33,046 nt of DNA, from NCBI GenBank assembly GCA_019241635.1, contig JAFAWR010000060.1, forward strand, positions 1-33,046, read 5' to 3'. The DNA comes from Solirubrobacterales bacterium (lineage in GTDB: Bacteria > Actinomycetota > Thermoleophilia > Solirubrobacterales > Solirubrobacteraceae). Below the pieces are notes generated by a model. The model saw nothing but the letters and a program-made list of their open reading frames with translations. It made no database searches and was not told the origin of the DNA. Shown here in pieces: positions 14,803-23,811 of this stretch (positions within the stretch are counted from its first letter, which is position 1; each line of letters opens with the position of its first letter). The translations under genes and the position numbers were made by a program.

Positions 14803-17232
14803 CTAGGCGAGGGGCGGCTCGGTGGCGATGACCTCGATCGCCTCCAGCCGCGCGATCTCCTCACGGCTGTAGCCAAGGGCCATCAGCACCTCGCGGTTGT
14901 GTTGGCCGAGCATCGGCGCCGGTCCGAGGTGCACCGATGAGCGTGAGAAGTGAATTGGAAGGCCGGGGAACCGTCGGGGGCCGACGTCGGGCTGATTCAC
15001 CTCGGCCATGAAGCCGCGCGCGACGATCTGTTCGTTCTCGACGATGTCGGCGTTGGTGAACGCGGGAGCCGCCGCAATGCCCGCCGCCTGCAGCTCGCGC
15101 GCGGCGTCCAGCGGCGTCCGGGAGCCCGTCCAGCGGGAGATCGCAGCATCGATCTCGTCGTGGGCGGCCCGCCGGCTGGCCACCTCAGCGCTCTGCAGCC
15201 CCGCTGGAGCGTCTTCAGCTAGCAACGCGACCAGGCGACGCCACTCGTGGTCGCTCTGGACGGTCAGCGCGATCCAGGTGTCGTGGCCCGCACATGGATA
15301 GACGCCCTGGGGAGCGTGATCGATCGACCGGTTCCCGCGCCGCTCCGGCGGCCTTCCCTCAGCGGATGCCGCGAGCAGCATCTCGCCGGCGATCGACAGC
15401 AGGGCCTCGAACTGCGAGAAGTCAACATGGGCTGCCGTCCCGGACCGTTCGCGTTGCCACAGCGACGCGAGCGTGGCGACGACGCCGTGCAGCGCCCCGA
15501 CCGGGTCCGGAAACGCCACGCCAACGCGCGATGGACCGCCGCCGATATAGCCCATCGCCTCGTCGAAGCCGCTGAATGCCTCGAGGATCGGGCCGAAGGC
15601 CATGTAGTCACGCATCGGTCCGGTCTCGCCGAAGCCGGTGAGAGCTATGGAGATTGCGCGCTCGTTCACGGCCTTCACCTGGTCTGAAGCGATCCCGAGC
15701 GACCTGGCACCCCGCGGCGAGAAGTTTTGCAGGACGATGTCCGCCTCCCCGATCAGCCGCTTGAGGATCGCGGCGCCGTCCTCGGTCTTCGCGTCGAGCG
15801 CCACGGCGCGCTTGCTGCGGTTCATCTTGTTCCACATGCCCTGCCGGTTCCACGGCCGCTCGCCCGGATCGGCATCGGGGAAGATGTCGGCTCTGACCGC
15901 GGCGGGCGCCAGCTGCCCCCACACCCAACCGTCGGCCCGTGCGGGAGGTTCGGCTTCGCGCAGTCCGCGGCTGGCCGGGTGCTCGACCTTGAGGACGTCG
16001 AGCCCGAGGTCACCCAGGATTCGGCCGGCCAGCGGTCCGGCCCACGCGAGCGAGAACTCGAGCACGCGCACGCCGTTCAGGTCGATCACCGGCATCTCCC
16101 GGGCCGCCCCGGCGCCGCTCGCAAGCCGTTCGAGGAAGGCCGCCGTGTCCGCACCCTGAGGCGAGGGGGGATCGAGCGGCGCGGAGTCTGAGAGGCGGAA
16201 CGGGAGGGCGATCGTGCGGACGTTCTCCCCGAGATCGGTTCGGTCCTGCAGCATGCCGCGGACCGCGACCTGCTCGCTCGCCATCATCTGGGTCACGTCG
16301 AGCAGCACGTTGGCGGGCACCCGGTTTTCCTGTAGCGCGGCCACCGCTTCCTCCGCGGTCCGGGCGGCGAACCATGGCGCGACGGTGGCGTCGATCTCGT
16401 CGGCTCGTTCGAAGCGTTCAGCCGGCGCATATAGCGCGTCGTCGGCCAGCATGAGCACGGAATCGGTGGTGATGCAGAACCGCTCCCACTGGTCGCGGTT
16501 TGGCGCGCCCGCGACAACCCAGCGACCATCCCCGCATCGGAACAGGGTCATCGGGTAGTGGGCCTCGCCGATCCGCAGGCCCCACCGGCGCTTGATCGCG
16601 CCGGTGTGCGTGTACATGGTCAGCGACCACTGATGCGCGGCGGCCAGCGCTTCCATCGCGGCGATGTCGACCAGCTCACCCCGGCCGGTACGGACCGCGT
16701 TGATCAGCGCCACCTGAGCGCCGATGGTGGCGGTGGCGCCGGCGATGTAGGCCGCCCACGGACCCGCGCCCTGAAGCGGCTCGCGCCCGGGATCGCCGGT
16801 CAGGAACAGATAGCCGCCCGACGCCCAGTCGACAATCGGCGTCGAGCGCCAACCGGCGTACGGCCCCGTCAGCCCGAAGCCACTCAGCACCACGTGGACC
16901 GCGCGACGGTTCGTGGCGATGATCCGCGCGTGCCGGTCGGCGATCGCGTCGGGCTCCCCGTCGGAGGATGAGACCACCACGTCGGCCCACGCGAACCCGC
17001 GATCCAACTCGGCCTCTGAGAGGACGACCGACGACTTCCCGGCGTCGAGATATTCGTGACTGGCGCTGCGGCGTTGACCTCCTCGATCCGTCAGCCACGG
17101 GCCGAGCCGGCGAATCGGAGCACCCCCGGGCGGTTCGGCAAGCACGACCTCGGCGCCAATGCCGGCGAGGAGCCGGCCGCAGTAGGCGCCGGACACCGAG
17201 CCGGCGAGCTCGAGTACGCGCACGCCGCGCAT
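14803..17232 (-). CDS. Tandem-domain class III CoA-transferase (CaiB/BaiF family fusion)
   Basis: An 809-residue protein with two CoA-transferase III domains in one chain. Domain 1 (about 1-370) starts GVRVLELAGSVSGAYCGRLL and domain 2 (about 386-809) starts GVRVLEFSLAWAGPLAGRIL. The catalytic aspartate that forms the glutamyl/aspartyl-CoA-type intermediate is present in both: Asp189 in GRGELVDIAAMEA and Asp604 in TAAHVDFSQFEA. Domain 1 is shorter in its middle. Class III enzymes normally form interlocked homodimers, so a covalent dimer with two diverged halves may bind two different partners or use one active site. Its ATG overlaps the permease stop (TAATG), with a GGAGGG site 8 bases upstream. 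It would move CoA from an acyl-CoA onto the imported acid, or remove a racemic centre as in alpha-methylacyl-CoA racemases. Confidence 0.92.
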   Translation of the reverse strand: MRGVRVLELAGSVSGAYCGRLLAGIGAEVVLAEPPGGAPIRRLGPWLTDRGGQRRSASHEYLDAGKSSVVLSEAELDRGFAWADVVVSSSDGEPDAIADRHARIIATNRRAVHVVLSGFGLTGPYAGWRSTPIVDWASGGYLFLTGDPGREPLQGAGPWAAYIAGATATIGAQVALINAVRTGRGELVDIAAMEALAAAHQWSLTMYTHTGAIKRRWGLRIGEAHYPMTLFRCGDGRWVVAGAPNRDQWERFCITTDSVLMLADDALYAPAERFERADEIDATVAPWFAARTAEEAVAALQENRVPANVLLDVTQMMASEQVAVRGMLQDRTDLGENVRTIALPFRLSDSAPLDPPSPQGADTAAFLERLASGAGAAREMPVIDLNGVRVLEFSLAWAGPLAGRILGDLGLDVLKVEHPASRGLREAEPPARADGWVWGQLAPAAVRADIFPDADPGERPWNRQGMWNKMNRSKRAVALDAKTEDGAAILKRLIGEADIVLQNFSPRGARSLGIASDQVKAVNERAISIALTGFGETGPMRDYMAFGPILEAFSGFDEAMGYIGGGPSRVGVAFPDPVGALHGVVATLASLWQRERSGTAAHVDFSQFEALLSIAGEMLLAASAEGRPPERRGNRSIDHAPQGVYPCAGHDTWIALTVQSDHEWRRLVALLAEDAPAGLQSAEVASRRAAHDEIDAAISRWTGSRTPLDAARELQAAGIAAAPAFTNADIVENEQIVARGFMAEVNQPDVGPRRFPGLPIHFSRSSVHLGPAPMLGQHNREVLMALGYSREEIARLEAIEVIATEPPLA

Positions 17233-18224
17233 TAGTGGCCCTCCGGGACGTGCCGGCCGCCCGGGGCTTCGGGCCGGTGACCGCGGCGGGTGGACGCGCG
17301 GGCCGCCAGCCGGGCCGCACGCCGCGTGCTCGCCAATGGATCGAGGACGTCACGCAGCGAGTCGCCGAGGGCATTGAAGGCGAGCACGATCAGCGCGATC
17401 GCCACGCCCGGCGGGTACACGCCAAAGGGATGAACCGAGATGAACTGCGACGCGCTCTGCAACATCCCCCCGAAGCTTGGGCTCGGGTATTGGACTCCCA
17501 GCCCGACGAACGACAGGCTCGCCTCGGCGATCACCGCCAGGCCGAGCATGAACGTGGCCTGGATGACCACCGGCTGGATCGAGTTCGGCACGATGTGGCG
17601 GGCGACAGTCCGGGATGGCGGGTTCCCGAACGACACCGCCGCGTCGACGTAGAGCCGCTCCTTGGTGACGAGCACCTGGCTTCGCATCAGGCGCGCGATG
17701 CTCGGTGAAAAGACGATCCCGACGGCCAGCATCGAGTGGACGAGCCCCGGGCCGAGCACTGCGGTGATGGCGATCGCCAAGATGATCCCGGGGAAGGACA
17801 GGACGGTGTCCGCGATTCGCATCAGTACCGCGTCAACCCATCCGCCGCGAAAGCCCGCGATGAGCCCGATCGGCACTCCGATCGCGAGCGCCAGGCACAC
17901 TGCGATGCCAGCCGCTTCGATCGACGCGCGGGCGCCGTAGACGAGCCGGGACCAGACATCACGCCCTAGATCGTCGGTGCCGAGCCAATGTGCGGACGAC
18001 GGACCGCGGAAGGGAATGAAGTCCTGGGCGGTGGGCGAGTAGCGCGCGATCAGCGGCGCCGCGATCGCCATCACCAGGACGAGCGCCAGCACGCACGTGG
18101 CCAGCCGTGAGCGCCAATCGCCCCAAAGCCACTGGCGAAGCCCTCGGCGACTGCGCCAGGCGGAAGGCGCCGGCCCGCGTGCAGCGTCGGGCAGCCGGCT
18201 CGATACGGGGTCCAGGGTCACCAT
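17232..18224 (-). CDS. Oligopeptide-type ABC transporter permease, DppC/OppC
   Basis: A 330-residue permease. Its N-terminal cytoplasmic tail and first helix (LATCVLALVLVMAIAAPLIA) are followed by the DppC hallmark HWLGTDDLGRDVWSRLVYGA. The later ATPase-contact loop and the segment IAEASLSFVGLGVQYPSPSFGG are also typical. The ATG at 18222-18224 overlaps the DppB stop as TGATG. The C-terminus carries a basic 40-residue tail. It pairs with the DppB-type permease to form the channel. Confidence 0.93.
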   Translation of the reverse strand: MVTLDPVSSRLPDAARGPAPSAWRSRRGLRQWLWGDWRSRLATCVLALVLVMAIAAPLIARYSPTAQDFIPFRGPSSAHWLGTDDLGRDVWSRLVYGARASIEAAGIAVCLALAIGVPIGLIAGFRGGWVDAVLMRIADTVLSFPGIILAIAITAVLGPGLVHSMLAVGIVFSPSIARLMRSQVLVTKERLYVDAAVSFGNPPSRTVARHIVPNSIQPVVIQATFMLGLAVIAEASLSFVGLGVQYPSPSFGGMLQSASQFISVHPFGVYPPGVAIALIVLAFNALGDSLRDVLDPLASTRRAARLAARASTRRGHRPEAPGGRHVPEGH

Positions 18225-19162
18225 CAACGAATTCTCGGATCGAAGATCCGGTAGGAGACGTCGACCGCGAAGTTGACCACGATCACGATCAGCGCCATGA
18301 CCACGACGACTCCCTCGACCACCGGATAGTCGTGGTTCTGCGCCGCACCGACGACGAGGGATCCGATTCCGGAAATCCCGAACACCGCCTCGACGACCAC
18401 AGCCGCCCCGAGGAAGCGGCTGACCTGAAGACCGACGATCGTCATCAGTGGCACGGCGGCGCCTTTCAGAGCGTGCAGCCACACGATCCGTCTCTCGGAC
18501 AGACCCTTGGCCCGCAATGTGCGGATGTGGTCCGAGCCCAGGATGTCGATCAGCACCGCTCGCAGCTGCCGCGCGATCTCGGCGGCGCCGCTCACGCCGA
18601 GCGCGATAGACGGGAGCACCAGATGCCTGAGCGCCTGCCCCGGGTTGCTCGTAAGGGCAACTGAGCCCGTTGCGGGGAACCAGTGCGTCCCCAAGGCGAA
18701 CATCGAGATCAGCACCAGTCCGAGCCAGAAGCTCGGAATCGCCGCGCCCGCGGAGGCGAGTGTCGAGACCGCGGCGTCGGTTGACGTGCCCGCTCGGCGG
18801 GCCGAGACGATGCCAGCGATCGTGCCGAGCACGGCGGCGAGGAGCAGACCGCCGAGCACGAGTTGGAGGGTCACGGGCAGCGCGTGGCCGATCGCTCCGG
18901 CGACGCCTTCGCGCGTGTTGAGCGACGTGCCGAGGTTGCCACGCCAGGCGTGCGTCAGCCAGTGCCAGTACTGCAGAAGGAACGGCTGATCGAGCCCCAG
19001 CTCGTGGCGGATCGCCGCGATCTGCCTGGCGGTGGCGTTCTCCCCGGCCAGCGTGATCGCGGGGTCGCCTGGCGCCAGATGGATCAGCCAGAAGACGCCG
19101 AAGGTCGCCAGGAGCAGCGTCGGCACGAGCCAGACGGCACGCTCGAGCAGGAGTCGCCTCAA
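18224..19162 (-). CDS. Oligopeptide-type ABC transporter permease, DppB/OppB
   Basis: A 312-residue membrane protein. The first helix AVWLVPTLLLATFGVFWLIHLAPGDPA, with the GDPA motif, and the following ELGLDQPFLLQYWHWL are diagnostic of DppB/OppB. The ATPase-contact region includes HIRTLRAKGLSERRIVWLHALK. The TTG at 19160-19162 overlaps the DppF stop as TTGA and gives the family N-terminus LRRLLLERAVW; a longer reading into the upstream gene is out of family. Confidence 0.92.
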   Translation of the reverse strand: MRRLLLERAVWLVPTLLLATFGVFWLIHLAPGDPAITLAGENATARQIAAIRHELGLDQPFLLQYWHWLTHAWRGNLGTSLNTREGVAGAIGHALPVTLQLVLGGLLLAAVLGTIAGIVSARRAGTSTDAAVSTLASAGAAIPSFWLGLVLISMFALGTHWFPATGSVALTSNPGQALRHLVLPSIALGVSGAAEIARQLRAVLIDILGSDHIRTLRAKGLSERRIVWLHALKGAAVPLMTIVGLQVSRFLGAAVVVEAVFGISGIGSLVVGAAQNHDYPVVEGVVVVMALIVIVVNFAVDVSYRIFDPRIR

Positions 19163-20181
19163 GCTCGCCGCCCGGTCAGCTCGAGCTCCTCGGCGCGATG
19201 GCAGGCCACGAGCGCGCCGCCCTCGAGGGGACGGAGCGCCGGCTCCTCCTGCACGCAGCGCTCCTGCGCGTAACGACAGCGGGTTCTGAATCTGCAACCG
19301 GACGGCGGCCGGGCGGCGCTCGGCGCCTCCCCGGAGATCGACGGAGCACGGGCGGCGCGGTGCGACGAGGGCCTGGGCTGAGGCTCGGCGGCCAACAGCA
19401 TCTCGGTATATGGGTGACGCGGCCGGGCGCTCAGCGACTCGGTCTCGGAGACCTCGGCCAGGCGGCCGAGATACAGCACACCGATCCGATCGGCCAGGTG
19501 CGCGACCACGCCGAGATCGTGCGAGATGAACAGCACCGAGATCTGGAGCTCTCGCTGCAGACTCGTCAGCAGGTTGATGATCCCGGCGCGTACCGACACA
19601 TCAAGCGCCGAGACGGCCTCGTCGCAGACCAGCAGCTCGGGCTCCAGCGCAAGGGCACGAGCGATATTGACGCGTTGCTTCTGACCACCCGACATGGTGT
19701 AGGCCATGCGTCCGACATAACTCTCATCGAGGCCCACCCGGTTCAGCAGATCGACAACGCGAGCGCGCCGAGCGGCGCGCGATCCGGTCCTGCCCAGCCG
19801 CAGCGGTTCCTCGATCGCCTGACGGACCGTCATGCGCGGATCGAGCGACTCGTGAGGGTCCTGGAACACCATCTGCACGCGGCGACGCTGGCGGCGCAGC
19901 GCCTTGCCGCGTAGCTGGTCCAAGCGCGTACCATCGAGCGTCACCTGTCCCCCGTTGATCGGCTCGAGGCACATGATCGCCCGGGCGATGGTCGACTTTC
20001 CCGACCCGGACTCACCGATCAGCCCGAAGATCTCGCTGCGCCCGATCTCGAATGACACGCCGTCGACCGCTCGCAGTCGACCACTCTCGCCGGGAAGCTT
20101 GAAGTGGACCTCGAGCCCGGAGGCCGATAGCAACGGGCCGCGGCCCGGCATCGGAAGGCCATCCGCAACCAATGCACTCAC
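19159..20181 (-). CDS. Oligopeptide-type ABC transporter ATPase, DppF/OppF
   Basis: A 340-residue ATPase. Walker A is GESGSGKS (56-63), the Q-loop is in VQMVFQDPHESLDPRMTV (diagnostic of DppF/OppF), the signature is MSGGQKQRVNIARAL, Walker B is LLVCDEAVSALD and the H-loop is FISHDLGVV. The C-terminal oligopeptide domain has four cysteines in the pattern SGCRFRTRCRYAQERC...ACH, a candidate metal or iron-sulfur site. The GTG at 20179-20181 overlaps the DppD stop (GTGA). Confidence 0.94.
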   Translation of the reverse strand: MSALVADGLPMPGRGPLLSASGLEVHFKLPGESGRLRAVDGVSFEIGRSEIFGLIGESGSGKSTIARAIMCLEPINGGQVTLDGTRLDQLRGKALRRQRRRVQMVFQDPHESLDPRMTVRQAIEEPLRLGRTGSRAARRARVVDLLNRVGLDESYVGRMAYTMSGGQKQRVNIARALALEPELLVCDEAVSALDVSVRAGIINLLTSLQRELQISVLFISHDLGVVAHLADRIGVLYLGRLAEVSETESLSARPRHPYTEMLLAAEPQPRPSSHRAARAPSISGEAPSAARPPSGCRFRTRCRYAQERCVQEEPALRPLEGGALVACHRAEELELTGRRA

Positions 20182-21173
20182 TGGTCTACCCCGGAGGCCG
20201 CCCCCGGCAGAGTGAGCTCGCCGTGGCGACCGCATCGGACCGCCCGCCCGTCTCGTCGCTCGAGCGGCTGGGCGGCTCGGCACGATTCACTGGCGTGCTC
20301 GCATCGTGGCTCGAAGCGACACCCCGAGGGCATGGCGGTCAGCGGCGGGACGCGGCCGGGAATCGAATACAGCGGTTGACGGCGCTTCTCGGCCCGCGGG
20401 ATCGCCTGGATCAGGCCGGAGGTGTACGGGTGCTTGGGCGCCAGGAGTGCCTCGTCGACGCTACATTCCTCGACGATCTCGCCTGCGTACATGGTGTGAA
20501 CGCGACTGCAGGTCTCGGCCACGACCCCGAGGTCATGGGTGATCAACACAACGGCAGTGCCATGCGCACGGCTGAGCTCGGCCAGGAGGCCGAGTATCTG
20601 CGCCTGCACGGTGACGTCCAGCGAGGTGGTCGGCTCGTCGGCGATCAGCACGGCCGGCTCGGACACGAGCGCGATAGCGATCATCACGCGTTGGCGCATG
20701 CCGCCCGAGAGCTGGTGTGGGTATGCCCGCACACGCGCTGCGGGATCCGGAAGGCCGACGTCGGTGAGGATCCGGATGGCTCGATCGGCCGCCGCGCGCC
20801 GCGAGACGCGGTGGTGCGCACGGACGGTCTCAGTGATCTGATCGCCGATCCGGAACAGCGGGTCGAGCGCCGTCATCGGTTCCTGGAAGATCATGCTGAT
20901 GTCCCGCCCCCGGGCCTTGACGAGTCTGTCCGGGGCGAGCGCCAGCAGGTCGCGGTCGCCGAGCAGAGCCGATCCGCTGGTCCGACTGACACTCGGCGGC
21001 AACAACCCCATGATCGCCAGCGCCGTGACCGACTTGCCACTTCCGCTCTCACCCACCAGGCCGACGATCTCACCGGCGGCGACGGTCAGTGAGAGGTCAC
21101 GAACGGCCTGGACCTCGCCCTCGGGGGTTTGAAAGTACACGCTGAGATTGCGGACCTCGAGCGCAGCCGCCAT
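20178..21173 (-). CDS. Oligopeptide-type ABC transporter ATPase, DppD/OppD
   Basis: A 331-residue ATPase. Walker A is GESGSGKS (41-48), [19 protein letters not shown] is the DppD-type Q-loop region, [15 protein letters not shown] is the signature, [14 protein letters not shown] is Walker B and LITHDLGVV the H-loop. The C-terminal domain contains [16 protein letters not shown] followed by RCGRH; comparable cysteine sets in some OppD/DppD proteins hold a [4Fe-4S] cluster. The ATG at 21171-21173 is 104 bases downstream of the binding-protein stop; a hairpin lies in that gap. Confidence 0.94.
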   Translation of the reverse strand: MAAALEVRNLSVYFQTPEGEVQAVRDLSLTVAAGEIVGLVGESGSGKSVTALAIMGLLPPSVSRTSGSALLGDRDLLALAPDRLVKARGRDISMIFQEPMTALDPLFRIGDQITETVRAHHRVSRRAAADRAIRILTDVGLPDPAARVRAYPHQLSGGMRQRVMIAIALVSEPAVLIADEPTTSLDVTVQAQILGLLAELSRAHGTAVVLITHDLGVVAETCSRVHTMYAGEIVEECSVDEALLAPKHPYTSGLIQAIPRAEKRRQPLYSIPGRVPPLTAMPSGCRFEPRCEHASESCRAAQPLERRDGRAVRCGRHGELTLPGAASGVDQ

Positions 21174-21197
21174 GGTTATCGCATCGCCCGCGGGCAG

Positions 21198-21224
21198 GTG
21201 CCCTGCGCTGGTGACGCAGGGCAC
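21198..21224 (-). other. Perfect intra-operon hairpin between binding protein and DppD
   Basis: GTGCCCTGCG (21198-21207) and CGCAGGGCAC (21215-21224) form a 10-base perfect stem with a 7-base loop, in the 104-base gap after the binding-protein stop. No U-tract follows on the minus strand. The position matches hairpins known after binding-protein genes, which protect the upstream message or attenuate the downstream genes and so raise the ratio of binding protein to membrane parts. Confidence 0.55.
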
Positions 21225-21277
21225 TCGGGTGCTTGTCTCACCACCCCGGATCGGCGACCGAGCGCCGGATCGGGAAC

Positions 21278-22840
21278 TCAACCCAGCCAGAGGAACGAGA
21301 CATCGACCTTGCCGTAGAGGTTCGGCAGCAAGCCGTGCACCTTGTTGTAGATGGCCGTCACGTTGGGCTCGTTGAGCAGCGGCAGCCACACCATATACCT
21401 CTGGTTGAGCGCCGTGACAGTGTGCAGTGCATCGGCACGGGCCGGGGTGCTCTGGTCCCCCGCCGCGGCGGCCAACGCGGCCGCCATGCCGGGGGGCGAG
21501 TAGGCGCCGGCGTTGTAGAACGAAGTGCTTGCCATGAGCTGGGTTGCGGTCTGGCTCGGGTCCGGTCGCCCGCTCCAGCTCGAGCAGATCATGTTGTATG
21601 TCTTGCTCACGAAGAAGTCCTGCGCCGCGGTCGCGACCTGCGGCAGCGAGAACGTCATATTGATGTCGGAGTTCTTCAGCTGTTGCTGGATGACCTGGAG
21701 CAGACGCGCCTCGGCCGATGTCTGGTAACCGAGGCCCTTGATCGTCACCCCGTTCGGGTAGCCGGCCTGCTTGAGCAGAGACCTGACCTTGGTCGGGTTG
21801 TAGGCCAACGTGTTGGCCGCCGCGGGGTCGAACGCCCAGTACCCGGACGGATAGAACTGGCTCGCCGGGGTGGCCTGGCCGAACGCGAACACCTGGTTGA
21901 GCGCAGTGCGGTTGATCGCGATGGCCACCGCCTGGCGCACGAGGACGTTGTTGAGCGGCGGGCGGGCAGCGTTGATGTAGCAGCCGTCGATGTAGAGCGA
22001 CGGAGCGCTCACCACGCTGAGTCCCGACACCGCCTTCAGCGTCGAGACATCGGACAGCGCGACGTTCAGCTCCACTTGTGCCTGATCGTCCTTGACGGCG
22101 TTGTTCGCCGTCTGCTGATCGGTGAAGTAGTCGAACGTGATGCCCTTCAGATACGGCTTGCCGGCCTGCCAGTAGTGCGGGTTCTTGTTCAGCACGAGCT
22201 TGGAATTGGGCACGTACTGGGAAACCGTGTACGGGCCGGTGCCCACCGGATGGTTGCCGTAGCTGGCCCCCAACTTCTTGACCGCGGTCGGCGAGGACAT
22301 CATCCCAGCGCGGTCGGCCAGGGTCAGGACCATCGCGGCGTCCGGCGCTTTGAGGTGAAGGGTTACCTGGGATGGGCCGGTGACCGTGACCGAGGCGAGC
22401 GAAGCCAGGTCGGCCGCCTCCACCGACGTCTTCAGGGTCGCGGCTCTCATGAGGTTGAACTGCACCGCGGCGCCGTTGAACGGCGTGCCGTCCTGGAAGG
22501 CGACGCCCCGGCGCAGCGTCAGCACCAGCGTCGTCGGACTCGTATAGCGCCACGCGGTCGCGAGGCCGGGCTCAGGGTCGAGCGTTCTCGGATTGAAGTC
22601 GATGAGACGGTCGTAGATGGGATAGAGCGCCATCTGATCGCCCCCGGATGTCCCCAGGATCGGGTCCAGCGATGTCGGCGGCAGCGGATCGGCCACCGTC
22701 AGCTCGCCCCCGGCCCGCGGGGTCCCGGTCGGCTGGGTGGCTCCAGACGTAGACGTCGTGGTCGAAGACTTGGAGCTGCCTCCACATCCCGCCAAAAGCA
22801 AGCCCGCCGCAAGCATCAGAGCTACCGCGCGTGTGCGCAC
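21278..22840 (-). CDS. Oligopeptide-type extracellular solute-binding lipoprotein (SBP family 5)
   Basis: A 520-residue lipoprotein. From the GTG at 22838-22840 the signal peptide is short (MRTRAVALMLAAGLLLAGC), with lipobox LAGC at Cys19 and a Ser/Thr-rich linker. The mature part begins PRAGGELTVADPLPPTSLDP and has the family 5 elements LTLRRGVAFQDGTPFNGAAV and a PVGTGPYTVSQY segment. The start is decided by AGGAGG at 22849-22854 placed 8 bases before the GTG; an ATG at 22906 would add a hydrophilic stretch before the signal peptide. Family 5 proteins bind peptides, nickel, glycosides and various other organic ligands, so the substrate need not be a peptide. It is the first gene of the importer/CoA operon. 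Confidence 0.93.
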   Translation of the reverse strand: MRTRAVALMLAAGLLLAGCGGSSKSSTTTSTSGATQPTGTPRAGGELTVADPLPPTSLDPILGTSGGDQMALYPIYDRLIDFNPRTLDPEPGLATAWRYTSPTTLVLTLRRGVAFQDGTPFNGAAVQFNLMRAATLKTSVEAADLASLASVTVTGPSQVTLHLKAPDAAMVLTLADRAGMMSSPTAVKKLGASYGNHPVGTGPYTVSQYVPNSKLVLNKNPHYWQAGKPYLKGITFDYFTDQQTANNAVKDDQAQVELNVALSDVSTLKAVSGLSVVSAPSLYIDGCYINAARPPLNNVLVRQAVAIAINRTALNQVFAFGQATPASQFYPSGYWAFDPAAANTLAYNPTKVRSLLKQAGYPNGVTIKGLGYQTSAEARLLQVIQQQLKNSDINMTFSLPQVATAAQDFFVSKTYNMICSSWSGRPDPSQTATQLMASTSFYNAGAYSPPGMAAALAAAAGDQSTPARADALHTVTALNQRYMVWLPLLNEPNVTAIYNKVHGLLPNLYGKVDVSFLWLG

Positions 22841-22893
22841 TCCCGTTCCCTCCTGTGAGTCGTCTTGATCGGGCGTCCCGACGTGGGCGGCGC

Positions 22894-22923
22894 TATATTC
22901 GCGCATCTGATTGTGAAATGCAA
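22894..22923 (-). promoter_or_regulatory. Candidate promoter of the importer/CoA operon
   Basis: On the minus strand TTGCAT (22918-22923) is followed after 18 bases by AATATA (22894-22899), leaving a leader of about 45 bases that holds the AGGAGG site. Immediately upstream of the -35 lies TGATCGTCAGAAGCAGATCA (22925-22944), with TGATC/GATCA inverted ends and an octamer also found upstream of the MaoC gene. The rest of the space to the TetR stop at 23062 shows nothing else. Confidence 0.35.
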
Positions 22924-23061
22924 ATGATCGTCAGAAGCAGATCAGTGTCATCTGAGTGCAGGCGTCAAAGCCGGCGAGCGGCGGTCGGATTGGGGTAGGC
23001 GGCGTGATTCCGAGGCGGCCCACTCGAAGGCGTGCGAAGTCGGGCGGACCGCGGCGCGCAG

Positions 23062-23754
23062 CTACCGGCCGGCGCCGTCGCCCGAGGACAGCGACGGAAG
23101 CTCGCCGGTCGCTTCGTCACGCGAGCCCAGGCGCGCGGCGGCGAAGTCCACGACGGCGAGGCACATCTCCGGCAACTCGCGCTTGCCCGCGGAGCGGAGC
23201 CACTGGATGTAGACGGCCTCGTTGCCGGCCACCAGCAGAGCGGCAAGGAGCCGACCGAAGAGATCGTCCTCGGGATCGACCCCCGCCTCGCGGGCGAAGC
23301 TCGCGGCGAGCTCGTCCTGCTGGTCGAGCTGAATTCGCGAGAGCTGGCGCAGAAGGCCCGGCACGGACACGATCAGCTGCCGCTCGTCGTTGTAGCTGCT
23401 GAACGAGCGCAGCGACGACGCCTGTTCGAGGATGAACTCACGCCAGCGGGTCAGCGTCGGCTTGCTGTCATCGAGGAGGTGGCGTCTGAAGGACTCGAGA
23501 TGGTCGAGGTGATGCGCGAGGGCAAGCTGCTCCTTGCTCCCGAAGTAGCGAAGCAGCGAGCTGACCGACATCTCCGCCTCATTGGCGATGTCGTCGAGTG
23601 AGGTCTCGTCGTAGCCGCGCTCGCGGAACAGTCGGCTGGCCACCTCGATCGCCTGCTGACGCGCCCGGCGCTGCTTGCGCTCTCGGAGCGCGAGGGGCGG
23701 TCCGCTGCTCGTTCCGGGCTCGGTCGTCACGGCGGGAACGTTAGCCCGAGACAT
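23062..23754 (-). CDS. TetR-family transcriptional regulator
   Basis: A 230-residue regulator. A disordered N-terminal arm of about 20 residues precedes the TetR DNA-binding domain, with the helix-turn-helix TSLDDIANEAEMSVSSLLRYF (51-71) followed by the conserved GSKEQL. The rest is a helical ligand-binding domain without assignable specificity. The ATG at 23752-23754 was chosen; a GTG nearer the domain is possible. It is divergent from the MaoC-SDR-VOC operon and also sits just upstream of the importer operon, so it could control either or both, most likely in response to an acyl-CoA or the imported acid. Confidence 0.88.
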   Translation of the reverse strand: MSRANVPAVTTEPGTSSGPPLALRERKQRRARQQAIEVASRLFRERGYDETSLDDIANEAEMSVSSLLRYFGSKEQLALAHHLDHLESFRRHLLDDSKPTLTRWREFILEQASSLRSFSSYNDERQLIVSVPGLLRQLSRIQLDQQDELAASFAREAGVDPEDDLFGRLLAALLVAGNEAVYIQWLRSAGKRELPEMCLAVVDFAAARLGSRDEATGELPSLSSGDGAGR

Positions 23755-23811
23755 GGCCGGACAGGTCGATTCCCTGGGCACAAGCTATTGATATCCATGT
23801 TCTGCTGACAG

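Noticed and set aside
14803-17232. Sequencing fusion of two CoA-transferase genes
   Set aside because: There is a single continuous frame with an Ala/Gly-rich linker near 370-385 and coding-like composition throughout, so a real gene fusion is more likely.
21174-22553. 791-residue minus-strand frame joining DppD to upstream sequence
   Set aside because: The upstream part is a shadow frame of the binding-protein gene; DppD starts at 21173.
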